Source: Streptomyces sp. WZ-12 (lineage in GTDB: Bacteria > Actinomycetota > Actinomycetes > Streptomycetales > Streptomycetaceae). Taken from it: a stretch of DNA of 64,000 nucleotides. The notes beneath the pieces are model-generated. The model worked only from the letters and a program-made list of their open reading frames with translations. It did not search any database and was not told where the DNA came from. The translations under genes were made by a program, and so were the position numbers. The DNA is taken from the NCBI RefSeq assembly GCF_028898845.1, contig NZ_CP118574.1, positions 1,178,001 through 1,242,000 of the forward strand. The letters run 5' to 3'. Of the stretch, positions 16,686 through 27,154 are shown one piece after another (the stretch's first letter is position 1; the number at the start of each line of letters is the position of its first letter).

Positions 16686-17442
16686 ACTCCGGCGGGGTAC
16701 GGGTCACCGCCCGACCCGCGGCGGTGACGGCGCGGGCGAAGCGGGCGGCGTCGAGGACGGCGGCGCCGCCGGGGTCGTTGTTGAAGTAGGCGTAGACGTC
16801 GGCCCGTTCGGGCCAGGTGTCGGCGATCCGGTGCGCCCAGGTGTCCAGGGCCTGCCGGCCGTAGTGCGGCCAGGGGGCGGCGCGGCCCGCGTGGAGGCGG
16901 AGGTAGCCCCAGTCGGTGGTGCGCCACAGCGGCGTCACGGGCCGGGAGTCGCGGTCCGCCCAGCACAGGGCGGCGCCGCGGCGCTCCAGTACGGCGCGGA
17001 TCGGGTCGGTCCACCAGGAGGCGTGGCGCGGTTCGACGGCGACCCGGATGCCGGCGGGGAAGCAGCCCAGGCAGGTGTCGAGCAGTCCGGCGTCCGCGGG
17101 CAGCGTGGGCGGCAGTTGGAGCAGGACGGGGCCGAGCCGGGGGCCGAGGTGTCCGGCGCGGGACAGCAGCCGGCGGACCGGTTCCCCTGGGTCGCGGAGC
17201 CGTTTGATGTGGGTGAGGTAGCGGCTGGCCTTGACGGCGATGACGAAGTCGGGCGGCGTCCGGTCCCGCCACTCGGCGAAGGTCCGGGCCTCGGGTAGCC
17301 GGTAGAAGGCGGCGTTGCTCTCCACCGTGGCGAAGTGCCGGGCGTACTCCTCCAGCCAGCGTCGCTGCGGCAGTTCGGGCGGGTAGAGGACGCCGCGCCA
17401 GTCGCGGTACTGCCAGCCGGAGGTGCCGAGGTGGAGGGTCAT
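16681..17442 (-). CDS. DUF72 (YecE-like) family protein
   Basis: A 253-residue TIM-barrel-like protein of the DUF72 family. Motifs: HLGTSGWQYRDW, ESNAAFYRLP, FVIAVKASRYLTHIKRL, LGPVLLQLPPT, VAVEPRHASWW and DVYAYFNNDPGGAAV. The function is unknown; a link to Fe-S or nuclease chemistry has been suggested. The ATG at 17442 matches the family N-terminus. The stop codon TAG (16683-16681) is the IS481 target: insertion happened within the stop and duplication restored it, so the protein is unchanged while its downstream DNA is now the IS. Confidence 0.88.
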   Translation of the reverse strand: MTLHLGTSGWQYRDWRGVLYPPELPQRRWLEEYARHFATVESNAAFYRLPEARTFAEWRDRTPPDFVIAVKASRYLTHIKRLRDPGEPVRRLLSRAGHLGPRLGPVLLQLPPTLPADAGLLDTCLGCFPAGIRVAVEPRHASWWTDPIRAVLERRGAALCWADRDSRPVTPLWRTTDWGYLRLHAGRAAPWPHYGRQALDTWAHRIADTWPERADVYAYFNNDPGGAAVLDAARFARAVTAAGRAVTRTPPEC

Positions 17443-17478
17443 GCCGGGATGTGTCCCCGGTCCGGTGTCCGGTGTACC

Positions 17479-17542
17479 GGGGCGGCGGTCCGTTGAGGCG
17501 GAGGCCCGTCCCGGGGGTCTCCGCCTCAACGGGTGCCGCCCC
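17479..17542. terminator. strong stem-loop terminator downstream of the erythromycin-esterase gene
   Basis: CGTTGAGGCGGAG (17491-17503) pairs perfectly with CTCCGCCTCAACG (17519-17531). The stem extends past an internal loop with GGGGCGG (17479-17485) and CCGCCCC (17536-17542). It lies between two minus-strand genes, so it ends the 17567-18859 transcript. Confidence 0.75.
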
Positions 17543-17566
17543 GGTGGGACGGCACCTCCCGCGGGC

Positions 17567-18859
17567 TCAGAAGCGGACCGACGGGTCCCGGGTCACCGTC
17601 GGGACGGACAGGACCGCGTCGATCGCCGCGGGGACCCGGGTGACGACGCTGGCGCTCTGGGTGCGGATCCGGTCGAGCAGCGGCGTCCCGTCGGCGCCGC
17701 GCGGGGACCGGCGGAGGTCGGTGAGGGTGGTCCGCTCGCCGAGCCCGGCGTCCAGGAGGGCGCCCTCGACGCTGCCGGGCTCCGGGGGCGCCAGGGGCGT
17801 GTCCGCGAGGGTGAAGCCGACCGGGCTGTGCGCGTCCGGGAGCATCTCGGGGACGTGGTCGGCGGTGTGGGTCAGGGCCACGGTGCGGTAGGCGTCACCG
17901 AGGGTGCGCGCCAGGTGCCCGCCCATGGGCAGCGCGCTGAAGGCGCCGCCGAACGAGATCTCGGTCTTCTGGATGTGGTTGTTGTGCGCGAGGAGGACGA
18001 TGCGGGTCCCGGGGGCGCTGTGCTCCAGGTGCCAGCGGACCGACTCGGCGAGGTAGACCTCGCGGACCGCGAGGTCGCTGCCGCTGCCGCGGCCGGACTG
18101 GAGGGCGTGCATCGCCTGGAACAGGTAGTCGGCGTGGGTGGCGGCCTCCACCCGGCGCAGGGCGATGTCGTAGCGCTCCTGGCCGCCGTGCGCCACGCAC
18201 TGCGGTTCGGTGGCCCGCAGCCGGAGCCGGAGCCGGGCGAGGGCGGCGGTCAGCGCGTCCTGGTCGGCGGGGGCGAGGCGGGCCCAGGCCGGTGCGGCCG
18301 TCATGCCGGAGCCGCCGCAGAAGCGGTCGCTGATCTCCAGCGCGGTCTCCAGGAGGGGCAGGGCGTCGGGGTCGGCCGCGCGGAGGTAGTCGCCGACCGG
18401 CTCCAGAGCGGGCCGCAGCGCGCCGCCGGCCTCGGGGAGGTCGAGGCCGGCGAACCGCAGCGGGTGGCCGCCGGCGCGTTGGTGCCCGCGCAGCCAGCGC
18501 AGGAAGCCGCCGGCGCCCCACTCGGCGGCCGCCCGGCTCACCTCCGCCAGGCCCTCGTCGTCGCCCTCTCCCTGCACCCAGCGGTCCACGGCGAAGGCTT
18601 CGCTGAAGCCGAATTCGAGGGCGAGGACGGTGAATCCGCACCGTTCGGCGAGGAACCGCACCACCCGCTGGCGGGCGAGCCAGAACTCCTCGACGAAGTG
18701 GGCGCCCTCGCCCACGGCGACGACCCGGGCGCCGTCGGCGATCTCCTGGAGCGCCTGGAGGTCGTCGAGGGGCGCGTGCGGGTCGAGCGTGGTCAGTTCC
18801 GTGGCGTGCGCGCGGAACCAGGGGGCGAGCGGGGCGTGCGGGGCGGTCTGGTCAGGCAT
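17567..18859 (-). CDS. erythromycin esterase family protein
   Basis: A 430-residue protein of the Ere family, metal-independent hydrolases that open macrolide lactones, although many members have unknown substrates. Motifs: VAVGEGAHFVEEFW with the E and H of the active site, LEFGFSEAF, and LLAHNNHIQKTEI with the second catalytic His. No signal peptide is seen. The gene is alone, followed by a strong terminator. Two near-identical 17-bp direct repeats lie just upstream of its start and may regulate it. Whether it gives macrolide resistance cannot be read from sequence. Confidence 0.85.
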   Translation of the reverse strand: MPDQTAPHAPLAPWFRAHATELTTLDPHAPLDDLQALQEIADGARVVAVGEGAHFVEEFWLARQRVVRFLAERCGFTVLALEFGFSEAFAVDRWVQGEGDDEGLAEVSRAAAEWGAGGFLRWLRGHQRAGGHPLRFAGLDLPEAGGALRPALEPVGDYLRAADPDALPLLETALEISDRFCGGSGMTAAPAWARLAPADQDALTAALARLRLRLRATEPQCVAHGGQERYDIALRRVEAATHADYLFQAMHALQSGRGSGSDLAVREVYLAESVRWHLEHSAPGTRIVLLAHNNHIQKTEISFGGAFSALPMGGHLARTLGDAYRTVALTHTADHVPEMLPDAHSPVGFTLADTPLAPPEPGSVEGALLDAGLGERTTLTDLRRSPRGADGTPLLDRIRTQSASVVTRVPAAIDAVLSVPTVTRDPSVRF

Positions 18860-18873
18860 GGGGGTATCTCACT

Positions 18874-18911
18874 TCTGCTCTGCGTACGGAGGTCTCTGCT
18901 CCGCGTACGGA
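18874..18911 (-). repeat. 21-bp-spaced direct repeats upstream of the erythromycin-esterase gene
   Basis: TCTGCTCTGCGTACGGA (18874-18890) and TCTGCTCCGCGTACGGA (18895-18911) differ at one base and are 21 bp apart, two helical turns. They lie 15-52 bp before the start. The spacing suggests two regulator molecules binding on one face of the DNA. The rest of 18912-19158 shows no gene. Confidence 0.5.
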
Positions 18912-19158
18912 AATCCGGGACGGTCGCGCGTCCGTGGGCCGGCGGGGCCGCGGGACGCGAGCGCGCAGGCGCGGCCGGCACCGGGCCGTCCGGCCAGCGG
19001 TGCGTCGCGCCCGTCGCGGACGGCGATCAGAGGAAGTGAGTGTGTATCGGCATGCGGACGACCGTAGCCGCCGCCGTCACCGCGCCGCACCCGAATTTCC
19101 GCCGGCCCGGCCGCGGCCACGCTCCACCATGGGGAACATTCTCGGCAAAAGGTGCACC

Positions 19159-19187
19159 TTGACAGTCGTCGGGGCACGTTCTATGCA
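19159..19187 (+). promoter_or_regulatory. probable vegetative promoter of dnaK-grpE
   Basis: TTGACA (19159-19164) and TATGCA (19182-19187) are separated by 17 bp, a good HrdB-type promoter about 130 bp upstream of the dnaK ATG. No complete HAIR (HspR) or CIRCE element was seen nearby. Confidence 0.55.
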
Positions 19188-19319
19188 GATGATGTAGCCG
19201 GCTCGGCCGCGATATCGGCAGGTGAGAAGGGTCGCGAGGGATACGGCCGGGCGCCGCCCCTCGGGACAGCCTCCGCCGCGCCGTCGCCCCGGATCGGGCC
19301 GCAAGACGAGGAGAAGACC

Positions 19320-21205
<1,886 letters not shown>

Positions 21206-21209
<4 letters not shown>

Positions 21210-21868
21210 ACCGTCCGACCGATGCCGGTCGGCTCCCCCGCCCGCCGCTGGCGCTCGTCGGGCGCACCGGGCCGGAGCGGGGGCCGGCGTCGCCGCCCCG
21301 GCCGGAGTCGGACCGGGTGCGGCCGGGCCAGGACGCCGGCCGCACCGCCCGGCGCGACACCGCGCCGCCCGGCCCCGGCGCCCGACAGTCGGACGCCGAG
21401 CGGCTGGCGGCCGAGGTGCGGGAGCGCACGGCCGATCTCCAGCGGCTCAAGGCGGAGTTCGACAACTACCGGCGCCGGGTCCACCGGGACCGGCTGGCGG
21501 TGGGCCAGATCGCCGTGGTCAACGTGGTGGAACGGCTGCTGCCGGTGCTCGACGCGATCGCCGAGGCCACCGAGCAGGGCGAGGTGACCGGCGGCTTCCG
21601 GCGGGTCGCCGACCTCCTGGACACGGAGCTGGCCTCCCTGGGGCTCGCGCCCTTCGGCACCCCGGGCGAGCCCTTCGACCCGAACGTCCACGAGGCGGTG
21701 ACCTACCACCCCGCCGGACCGGGCGCGCGCCCCGCGGCCGGCGAACGCCCGGTCTGCGCCGAGGTGCTCCGCCGGGGCTTCCGGGTGGGCGACCGCCTGC
21801 TGCGCCCCGCCCAGGTGGCCGTGGCCGGCGCCCCGTCGGCCAACGCCCCGAAGAATAGGCGGCGTTGA
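21206..21868 (+). CDS. grpE: nucleotide exchange factor GrpE
   Basis: A 220-residue GrpE that releases ADP from DnaK. The first ~65 residues are Pro/Arg-rich and disordered. A coiled coil follows ([29 protein letters not shown]), then [13 protein letters not shown] and the C-terminal beta domain with the family motif [13 protein letters not shown] overlap with dnaK implies coupling. The ending KNRRR lacks any extension. It is convergent with the downstream acyltransferase-like gene, 6 bp away. Confidence 0.93.
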
Positions 21869-21874
21869 CGACGG

Positions 21875-23413
21875 TCACGACGCGGGCGGCCGGCGCCGGG
21901 TGAGTGCGCCGGCCGCCAGCAGCGCCCCGACGGCCGCCAGGCACAGCCAGGCGAAGGTGTCCCCGATCCGGTCGTAGACCGTGGTGGTGCCGTGCAGCGG
22001 GACGTGGGCGACGGTGGCCTGCCGGTCGGTGCCGAAGTAGTCCGTGGTGGCCAGCGTCCGGCCCTGGTCGTCGAAGGCGGCCGAGACGCCCTCGGCGTCC
22101 TGGCGGAACAGCGCGTAGCCGGACTCGACGGCCCGGACCGCGGCCTTGGCGGTGTGCACCCGCCCGAACTCCGGCCAGTCGTGGGCCGGGACGAGCATGA
22201 GGTCGGCCGGGACCCGCATCAGGCCGGGGAAGTCGGCGTCGTAGCAGATGACGTTGGCAATCCGGCCGTACGGGGTGGCGGCGGTCGGGACGCGGCCGTC
22301 GCCGGGGGTGTAGGTCTCCGAGCCGGGGATGGGGTGGGCCTTCTGGTACGTCCAGCGCACGGTGCCGCGGGGGTCGATGAGGAGCGCCTCGTTGCGGCCG
22401 TAGGACGGTGCCCGTGCGGTGTGGACGCGCAGGCCGACCTCCAGGTAGATCCGCGAGCGGCGGGCCTGTTCGCGGGCCGCGGCGAGGGCCGCGGGCTCGT
22501 CGCCGACCAGCACCCGCGCGCCCTCCTCGGGCCAGACCACGATCTCGGCGCCGGCTGCGGCCTCCCGCCGGGTGGCGGCCAACAGGCCGTCGAGCACGGC
22601 GCGCTGGGCCGGCCGGAGGCCCGGCGGCGGGTGGGCGACCAGGCCGGCCGGCCCGCCGGTGGCGCGCGCGTACTGCGCCTTCTGGGTCCGTACCAGGGCC
22701 GCGTCCGCGGTGACGCCGGCGATTCGGACCGTCGGCCCGGTGGGCGAGGCGAGGGCGAGCCGGGCGCCGCCGGCGAGGACGACGGCGAGCAGCGCCGCGG
22801 CGCAGGTGAACACCGCGCGCCGGGCGCTGGCCCAAGAGCCCGCCTCCCAGAGGTGGTTGAGGGTCGAGGCGCACCAGGCGACGAGGAAGCCGATCCCGTA
22901 GGAGCCGGTGACGGAGACGAGTTGCAGCAGCGGCAGCGCGCCGGTCTGGGTGGCCGCCAGCGAGCCGTAGACGGTGCCGAACGGGCTGAGCACGGTGATC
23001 AGGAACTCGGCGGCGGCCGTCGCGGCCGGGAACGTCAACAGCGCCGCCCAGGGGCGCAACCGCCCTATGAGCAAGCGGTCCAGGAGGAACGGCAGGGTGA
23101 GCAGCGCGGCGAGCCCGGTCACACCCAGCAGGACGACCGGGTTGAGGCCCAGCGCCGACTCGGCGACCCAGAAGACCGCCGCCGCGGTGTTGGCCGCCCA
23201 CAGCACCAGGGCGCCGGTCCAGGGGCGACCGGTGCGGGCGAAGCGGAGCAGCAGTACGGGGCAGAGCCAGGCCGCGGCGGCGATGTCCCACCGGCCGCCG
23301 ACGGCGAGCAGGTGGGCCGCGGTGCCCAGGAGCAGCAGCGTCCAGCGGGCGCGGGCCGAGGTCGTCCGGGGGCCGTCGCGTCCCGGACGCCCGGCGGTAC
23401 TCGTGGTGTTCAC
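21875..23413 (-). CDS. apolipoprotein N-acyltransferase-like membrane protein (Lnt/nitrilase fold)
   Basis: A 512-residue protein. About six N-terminal membrane segments (residues ~25-230) precede an extracytoplasmic carbon-nitrogen hydrolase domain and a final TM near residue 480. The nitrilase-type triad is visible: E in IVVWPEEGARV, K in TYQKAHPIPG and C in NVICYDADFPG. Lnt adds the third acyl chain to lipoproteins. The domain order fits Lnt, but EEGA replaces the common PE-T form, so the substrate may differ. The ATG at 23413 starts a short cytoplasmic arm. Confidence 0.78.
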   Translation of the reverse strand: MNTTSTAGRPGRDGPRTTSARARWTLLLLGTAAHLLAVGGRWDIAAAAWLCPVLLLRFARTGRPWTGALVLWAANTAAAVFWVAESALGLNPVVLLGVTGLAALLTLPFLLDRLLIGRLRPWAALLTFPAATAAAEFLITVLSPFGTVYGSLAATQTGALPLLQLVSVTGSYGIGFLVAWCASTLNHLWEAGSWASARRAVFTCAAALLAVVLAGGARLALASPTGPTVRIAGVTADAALVRTQKAQYARATGGPAGLVAHPPPGLRPAQRAVLDGLLAATRREAAAGAEIVVWPEEGARVLVGDEPAALAAAREQARRSRIYLEVGLRVHTARAPSYGRNEALLIDPRGTVRWTYQKAHPIPGSETYTPGDGRVPTAATPYGRIANVICYDADFPGLMRVPADLMLVPAHDWPEFGRVHTAKAAVRAVESGYALFRQDAEGVSAAFDDQGRTLATTDYFGTDRQATVAHVPLHGTTTVYDRIGDTFAWLCLAAVGALLAAGALTRRRPPAS

Positions 23414-23650
23414 GGGGTTTCATCGATCCCTTCGATGGGTCGGTGGGTCGGCGACCGGGCGGTGCGCGGCGCGCCGTCCGGTCGGATTCCGTGGGGTTTT
23501 GACGCTAAAAGGCGGGGGCGGCCGCGGCGTCGTCCTGGTTGCCGATCCGCCGCCGGGACGCGCACCTTTGGTTGCGTCGCTGGGCGGCCCGTTTCCCTCC
23601 CCGCGGACGATCCCCGCCCCGGGGACGGCTGGTTAGCCTTGCGACCCGTT

Positions 23651-24928
23651 ATGGACACGCACCTCACGGCCGCCCTCCGGGGCGCCCACCGCCAACTCAC
23701 CGACCGGCGGCCCTGGCTCGGCGATCTCGCGCTCGGCGGCGGGCTGACCGCGTTCGACATGCTGACCCTGCTCGCCCGGCACCCGGCTCCGAGCCCGGTC
23801 GGGGTGCTGCTCTGGGGGCTGCAGACCCTGCCGCTGATCTGGCGCCGCCGGTGGCCGCGGACGGTGCTGTGCGCGATGACCGCCGCGTTCGTGGTCTTCG
23901 AGGTCGTCGATCCGGTGCCGGGCAAGATCCCCGGCCCGTATCTGCTGATCTTCGCCGGGTACACGGTGGCTCGCCGCACGCCGGCCCGCTCCGGGCTCCT
24001 GTGGACGGCGCTGTCGCTGCTCACGGCCGTGGGGACGGATCTGCTCACCGGCCGGACCGACCCGCCGCAGCTCGGCTCGCTGGAGCCGGTCACCGCCACC
24101 ACCTTCGTGGTCTTCTACGGCGTCGCCTGGCTCCTGGGCTACGGGCGGCGGCGGATCGCGCTCCAGGCGGACCGGCTGCGCGACCTCAACCTCCGGCTCG
24201 GCGAGGCCAACGGGCGCCTGAAGGAGGCCAACTCCCGCCTGCGGGAGGCCAACGAGGACCTGCGCGCCGCGCGGGAGCGCAACGCCCGTCAGGCCGTGGT
24301 CACCGAACGCGCCCGGATCGCCCGCGATCTGCACGACGTGGTCGCCCACCACGTCAGCGCCATCGCCGTCCAGGCGCGCGCCACCGACGAGGTGCTCCAG
24401 GACGACGTGGCGGACGGCCGGCGGGGCGTGGCGCGGATCGCGGAGACCGCCGACACCGCGCTGGTCGAAATGCGCCGGATCCTGGGCCTGTTGACCGCCG
24501 GCGAGGACCGGGACGGCGCTGTCGGCCCCGCGCCCGAGCCGTCCCTCGGCCACGTCCGGGCGCTGTTCGCGGCGGTGGAGGCGGCCGGCTGCCGGATGAC
24601 CGCGGAGCTGGACGACGCCCTCGGCGCGCTGCCGCCCGCGCTCCAGGTGTCGGCCTACCGCATCGTCCAGGAGGCCCTCACCAACGTCCTCAAGCACGCC
24701 GGCGCCACGGACGTGCGGGTCGCGCTGCGCCGCGGCGCGACGGCGCTGACCATAGCCGTCGAGAACGGGCCGGCGGCCACCGGGCACCAGCCGCCGCCCG
24801 GATCGGGCCGGGGCCTGCTCGGCGTCCGCGAGCGCGTGGCGGCGTTCGGCGGTACGGTGCACACCGGCCCGCGCCCGCACGGCGGTTGGCGGCTCTCCGC
24901 CACGCTCCCCCTGGAGGCCCTCGCATGA
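23651..24928 (+). CDS. NarL-type sensor histidine kinase (HisKA_3)
   Basis: A 425-residue kinase. Four or five membrane segments (residues ~25-165) are followed by a coiled coil with repeated EAN units (LGEANGRLKEANSRLREAN). The HisKA_3 domain carries ERARIARDLHDVVAHHVSAIAVQA with phospho-acceptor H. The ATPase domain shows RIVQEALTNVLKHA and GRGLLGVRERV. There is no separate sensor domain, so it is of the intramembrane-sensing type. The stop overlaps the response regulator ATG (ATGA). The 237 bp upstream hold only promoter DNA. Confidence 0.92.
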   Translation: MDTHLTAALRGAHRQLTDRRPWLGDLALGGGLTAFDMLTLLARHPAPSPVGVLLWGLQTLPLIWRRRWPRTVLCAMTAAFVVFEVVDPVPGKIPGPYLLIFAGYTVARRTPARSGLLWTALSLLTAVGTDLLTGRTDPPQLGSLEPVTATTFVVFYGVAWLLGYGRRRIALQADRLRDLNLRLGEANGRLKEANSRLREANEDLRAARERNARQAVVTERARIARDLHDVVAHHVSAIAVQARATDEVLQDDVADGRRGVARIAETADTALVEMRRILGLLTAGEDRDGAVGPAPEPSLGHVRALFAAVEAAGCRMTAELDDALGALPPALQVSAYRIVQEALTNVLKHAGATDVRVALRRGATALTIAVENGPAATGHQPPPGSGRGLLGVRERVAAFGGTVHTGPRPHGGWRLSATLPLEALA

Positions 24929-25659
24929 CCATCCGGGTGCTCCTCGCCGACGACCAGGAGATGGTCCGCGACGCCCTGCGGGCGGTGATCGACCGCCGCC
25001 CGGACTTCGAGGTCGTGGGCGCCGCCGCCGACGGTGCGGAGGCGGTCGCCCGGGCCCGCGAACTCCGCCCGGACGTCGTCGTGATGGACGTCCGGATGCC
25101 CGGCACCAACGGCATCGAGGCCACCCGCCGGCTGCTCGCCGACTGGCCGCACCCCGGGCCGCCGCCCCGCGTGCTGGTCCTGACCACCTTCGACCTGGAC
25201 GCGTACGTGCACGCGGCGCTGCGCGCCGGCGCCTGCGGCTTCCTGCTGAAGAACAGCCCGCCGGACCAACTCGCCCACGCCCTACGGGTGGTGGCCGACG
25301 GGGAGGCGATGCTCGCGCCGAGCGTCACCCAGCGGCTGATCGGCGCCTTCACCGCGCTCCCCGCGGGCCTGCTGCCGGGCGCCCCGGCCCCGTCCACCGC
25401 CGCCGGCCGGCGCCTGGACGCCCTCACCGCCCGCGAGTTGGAGGTGCTGCTCCTGGTGGCCCGCGGCCGGTCCAACCTCCAGATCGCCGAGGACCTCGGG
25501 CTGTCCCAGCCGACCGTCAAGAGCCGGGTCAACCGCATTCTGACCCGCCTGGGCCTGGACAACCGCGTCCAGGCGGCGCTCCTGGCCCATGAGGCGGGGC
25601 TCCTCGGCCCCGCCGCGGCCCGGACCCACGACGCCGACGGCGCGCCCGACCGGCCGTGA
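24925..25659 (+). CDS. NarL/FixJ-type response regulator
   Basis: A 244-residue regulator. Receiver domain ~1-120: DDQEMVRD, phospho-acceptor D in VVVMDVRMPG, K in FLLKNSPP. LuxR-type HTH ~175-235: LTARELEVLLLVARGRSNLQIAEDLGLSQPTVKSRVNRILTRLGL. It is coupled to the kinase by a four-base overlap. Targets are unknown; the P450 gene 130 bp downstream on the same strand could be one. Confidence 0.94.
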   Translation: MTIRVLLADDQEMVRDALRAVIDRRPDFEVVGAAADGAEAVARARELRPDVVVMDVRMPGTNGIEATRRLLADWPHPGPPPRVLVLTTFDLDAYVHAALRAGACGFLLKNSPPDQLAHALRVVADGEAMLAPSVTQRLIGAFTALPAGLLPGAPAPSTAAGRRLDALTARELEVLLLVARGRSNLQIAEDLGLSQPTVKSRVNRILTRLGLDNRVQAALLAHEAGLLGPAAARTHDADGAPDRP

Positions 25660-25789
25660 CGACCGCCCCCCGGGGGGGGCGCGGTGCCCTTGCGCGGGCG
25701 GGGTGGTGGCGGCGAGGGTGGTCCCGTCCCCGCCGGGAGCGCCCGGCCCGCAAACCAGTGGAGGGCGCGTGGCATCCCCCGGCGGCCGC

Positions 25790-27145
25790 ATGACCAACGG
25801 GAACGGCGCGAGCGCGCCGCACCCCGACCCCACCACGGCCAACGCGCCCGACGCACCGGCGATTCCCGACGTCTTCGATCCGCGCCGCTACGCCGAGGGG
25901 CTGCCGCTCGACGCCTACCGGCTCCTGCGCGACCACCACCCGGTGGCCTGGCAGAACGAGCCCGAGGTGCTGGGCTGGCCGGCCGGTCCCGGCTTCTGGG
26001 CGGTGACCCGGCACCGGGACGTGGTCCGGGTCCTCAAGGACGCCCGGACCTTCTCGTCCCACCTGGGCGCCACCCAGATCCGCGACCCCGACCCGGACGA
26101 CCTGCCGTTCATCCGGCGGATGATGCTCAACCAGGACCCGTCCCCAAGCTCTCGACCCCGTTCGAGCGGGGGAGACCCCAACGACCACAACCGGCTGCGC
26201 CGCCTGGTCAGTCGGGCCTTCACCCCGCGCCGGGTGGACCGCTTCGCGGGAGTCGTACGGGAGCGGGCCCGCGCCCTGTTGGGCGCCGCGGTCGAGGGCG
26301 CGCGCACCGGGGGCGACGGGGTGTGCGACCTCGTCACCGCCGTCACCGACGACTACGCGCTGCTCAACCTCGCCGACCTGCTGGGCGTGCCGCCGGGCGA
26401 GCGGGGGCTGATGCTGGACTGGACCCGACGGGTGATCGGCTACCAGGACCCGGACGAGGCCGGCCCGGCGGTGGCCGGCGCGGACGGCCGGCCCGCCAAC
26501 CCCCGCTCCCCCGCGCTGCTCCAGGACATGTTCGCGTTCGCCCGCGAACTGGCCGCGCACAAGCGGCGGCACCCTGCCGACGACGTGCTGACCGCGCTCG
26601 CCGCCGACCCCGAACTGACCGTGCCCGAACTGGAGATGTTCTTCTTCCTGCTGACCATCGCGGGCAACGACACGGTCCGCAGCGCCGCCCCCGGCGGGCT
26701 GCTGGCGCTGGCGCGCCACCCGGACGCCTACGCAGGCTTGCGCACCGGCGCGGTGGCGGTGGGCACGGCGGTGGAGGAGCTGCTGCGCTGGCACACGCCG
26801 GTGCTGAGCTTCCGCCGGACCGCCGCCGAGGACACCGAACTGGCCGGCACCCGGATCCGCGCCGGCGACAAGGTCGTGGTCTTCCACGGCGCGGCCAACC
26901 ACGACGAGCGGGCCTTCGCCGCCCCGGGCCGACTGGACCTCGCCCGCACCCCGAACCCCCATGTGTCCTTCGGGGACGGCCCACACGTCTGCCTGGGCGC
27001 GCACCTCGCCCGCCTCCAACTACGCGTGCTGTACGAGGAGACCTGCGCGCTGTTGCCCGCTGTGGCGGTCGCCGGACCGCCACAGCGGCTGGTGTCGAAC
27101 TTCATCCACGGGTTGAAGTCGCTGCCCCTACGGGTGGCGACATGA
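25790..27145 (+). CDS. cytochrome P450 with a 13-residue in-frame insertion
   Basis: A ~451-residue P450 monooxygenase. Motifs: I-helix LLTIAGNDTVRSA, K-helix EELLRWH, and haem loop FGDGPHVCLG with the Cys ligand. N-terminal and C-helix regions (DVFDPRRYAEG, FHGAANHDE) resemble the CYP124/125 type that oxidises methyl-branched or steroid chains. Where relatives read ML-x-x-DPxDHNRLRR, this one reads LNQDP-SPSSRPRSSGGDP-NDHNRLRR: 13 extra residues encoded by a palindromic repeat (26140-26178). The insertion lies before the C-helix and might impair haem binding or be tolerated as a loop. The start is uncertain: ATG 25790, or GTG 25769 with GGAGGG three bases before it. Confidence 0.85.
   Translation: MTNGNGASAPHPDPTTANAPDAPAIPDVFDPRRYAEGLPLDAYRLLRDHHPVAWQNEPEVLGWPAGPGFWAVTRHRDVVRVLKDARTFSSHLGATQIRDPDPDDLPFIRRMMLNQDPSPSSRPRSSGGDPNDHNRLRRLVSRAFTPRRVDRFAGVVRERARALLGAAVEGARTGGDGVCDLVTAVTDDYALLNLADLLGVPPGERGLMLDWTRRVIGYQDPDEAGPAVAGADGRPANPRSPALLQDMFAFARELAAHKRRHPADDVLTALAADPELTVPELEMFFFLLTIAGNDTVRSAAPGGLLALARHPDAYAGLRTGAVAVGTAVEELLRWHTPVLSFRRTAAEDTELAGTRIRAGDKVVVFHGAANHDERAFAAPGRLDLARTPNPHVSFGDGPHVCLGAHLARLQLRVLYEETCALLPAVAVAGPPQRLVSNFIHGLKSLPLRVAT
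26135..26178. repeat. palindromic repeat inserted in the P450 coding sequence
   Basis: GACCC occurs at 26135-26139 and 26174-26178 around an imperfect palindrome (CCCC..GCTCTCGA / TTCGAGC..GGGG). One GACCC plus the palindrome is exactly 39 bp, so the frame is kept. From memory this resembles a short interspersed palindrome frequent between Streptomyces genes (form CCCCAAGCTCTCG...CGAGC.GGGG). The flanking pentamer looks like a target duplication. Confidence 0.65.
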
Positions 27146-27154
27146 GGCGGGCGG

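Noticed and set aside
21992..23650. Upstream extension of the NarL-type kinase frame
   Set aside because: It runs antisense through the acyltransferase-like gene and has no homology; the kinase starts at ATG 23651.
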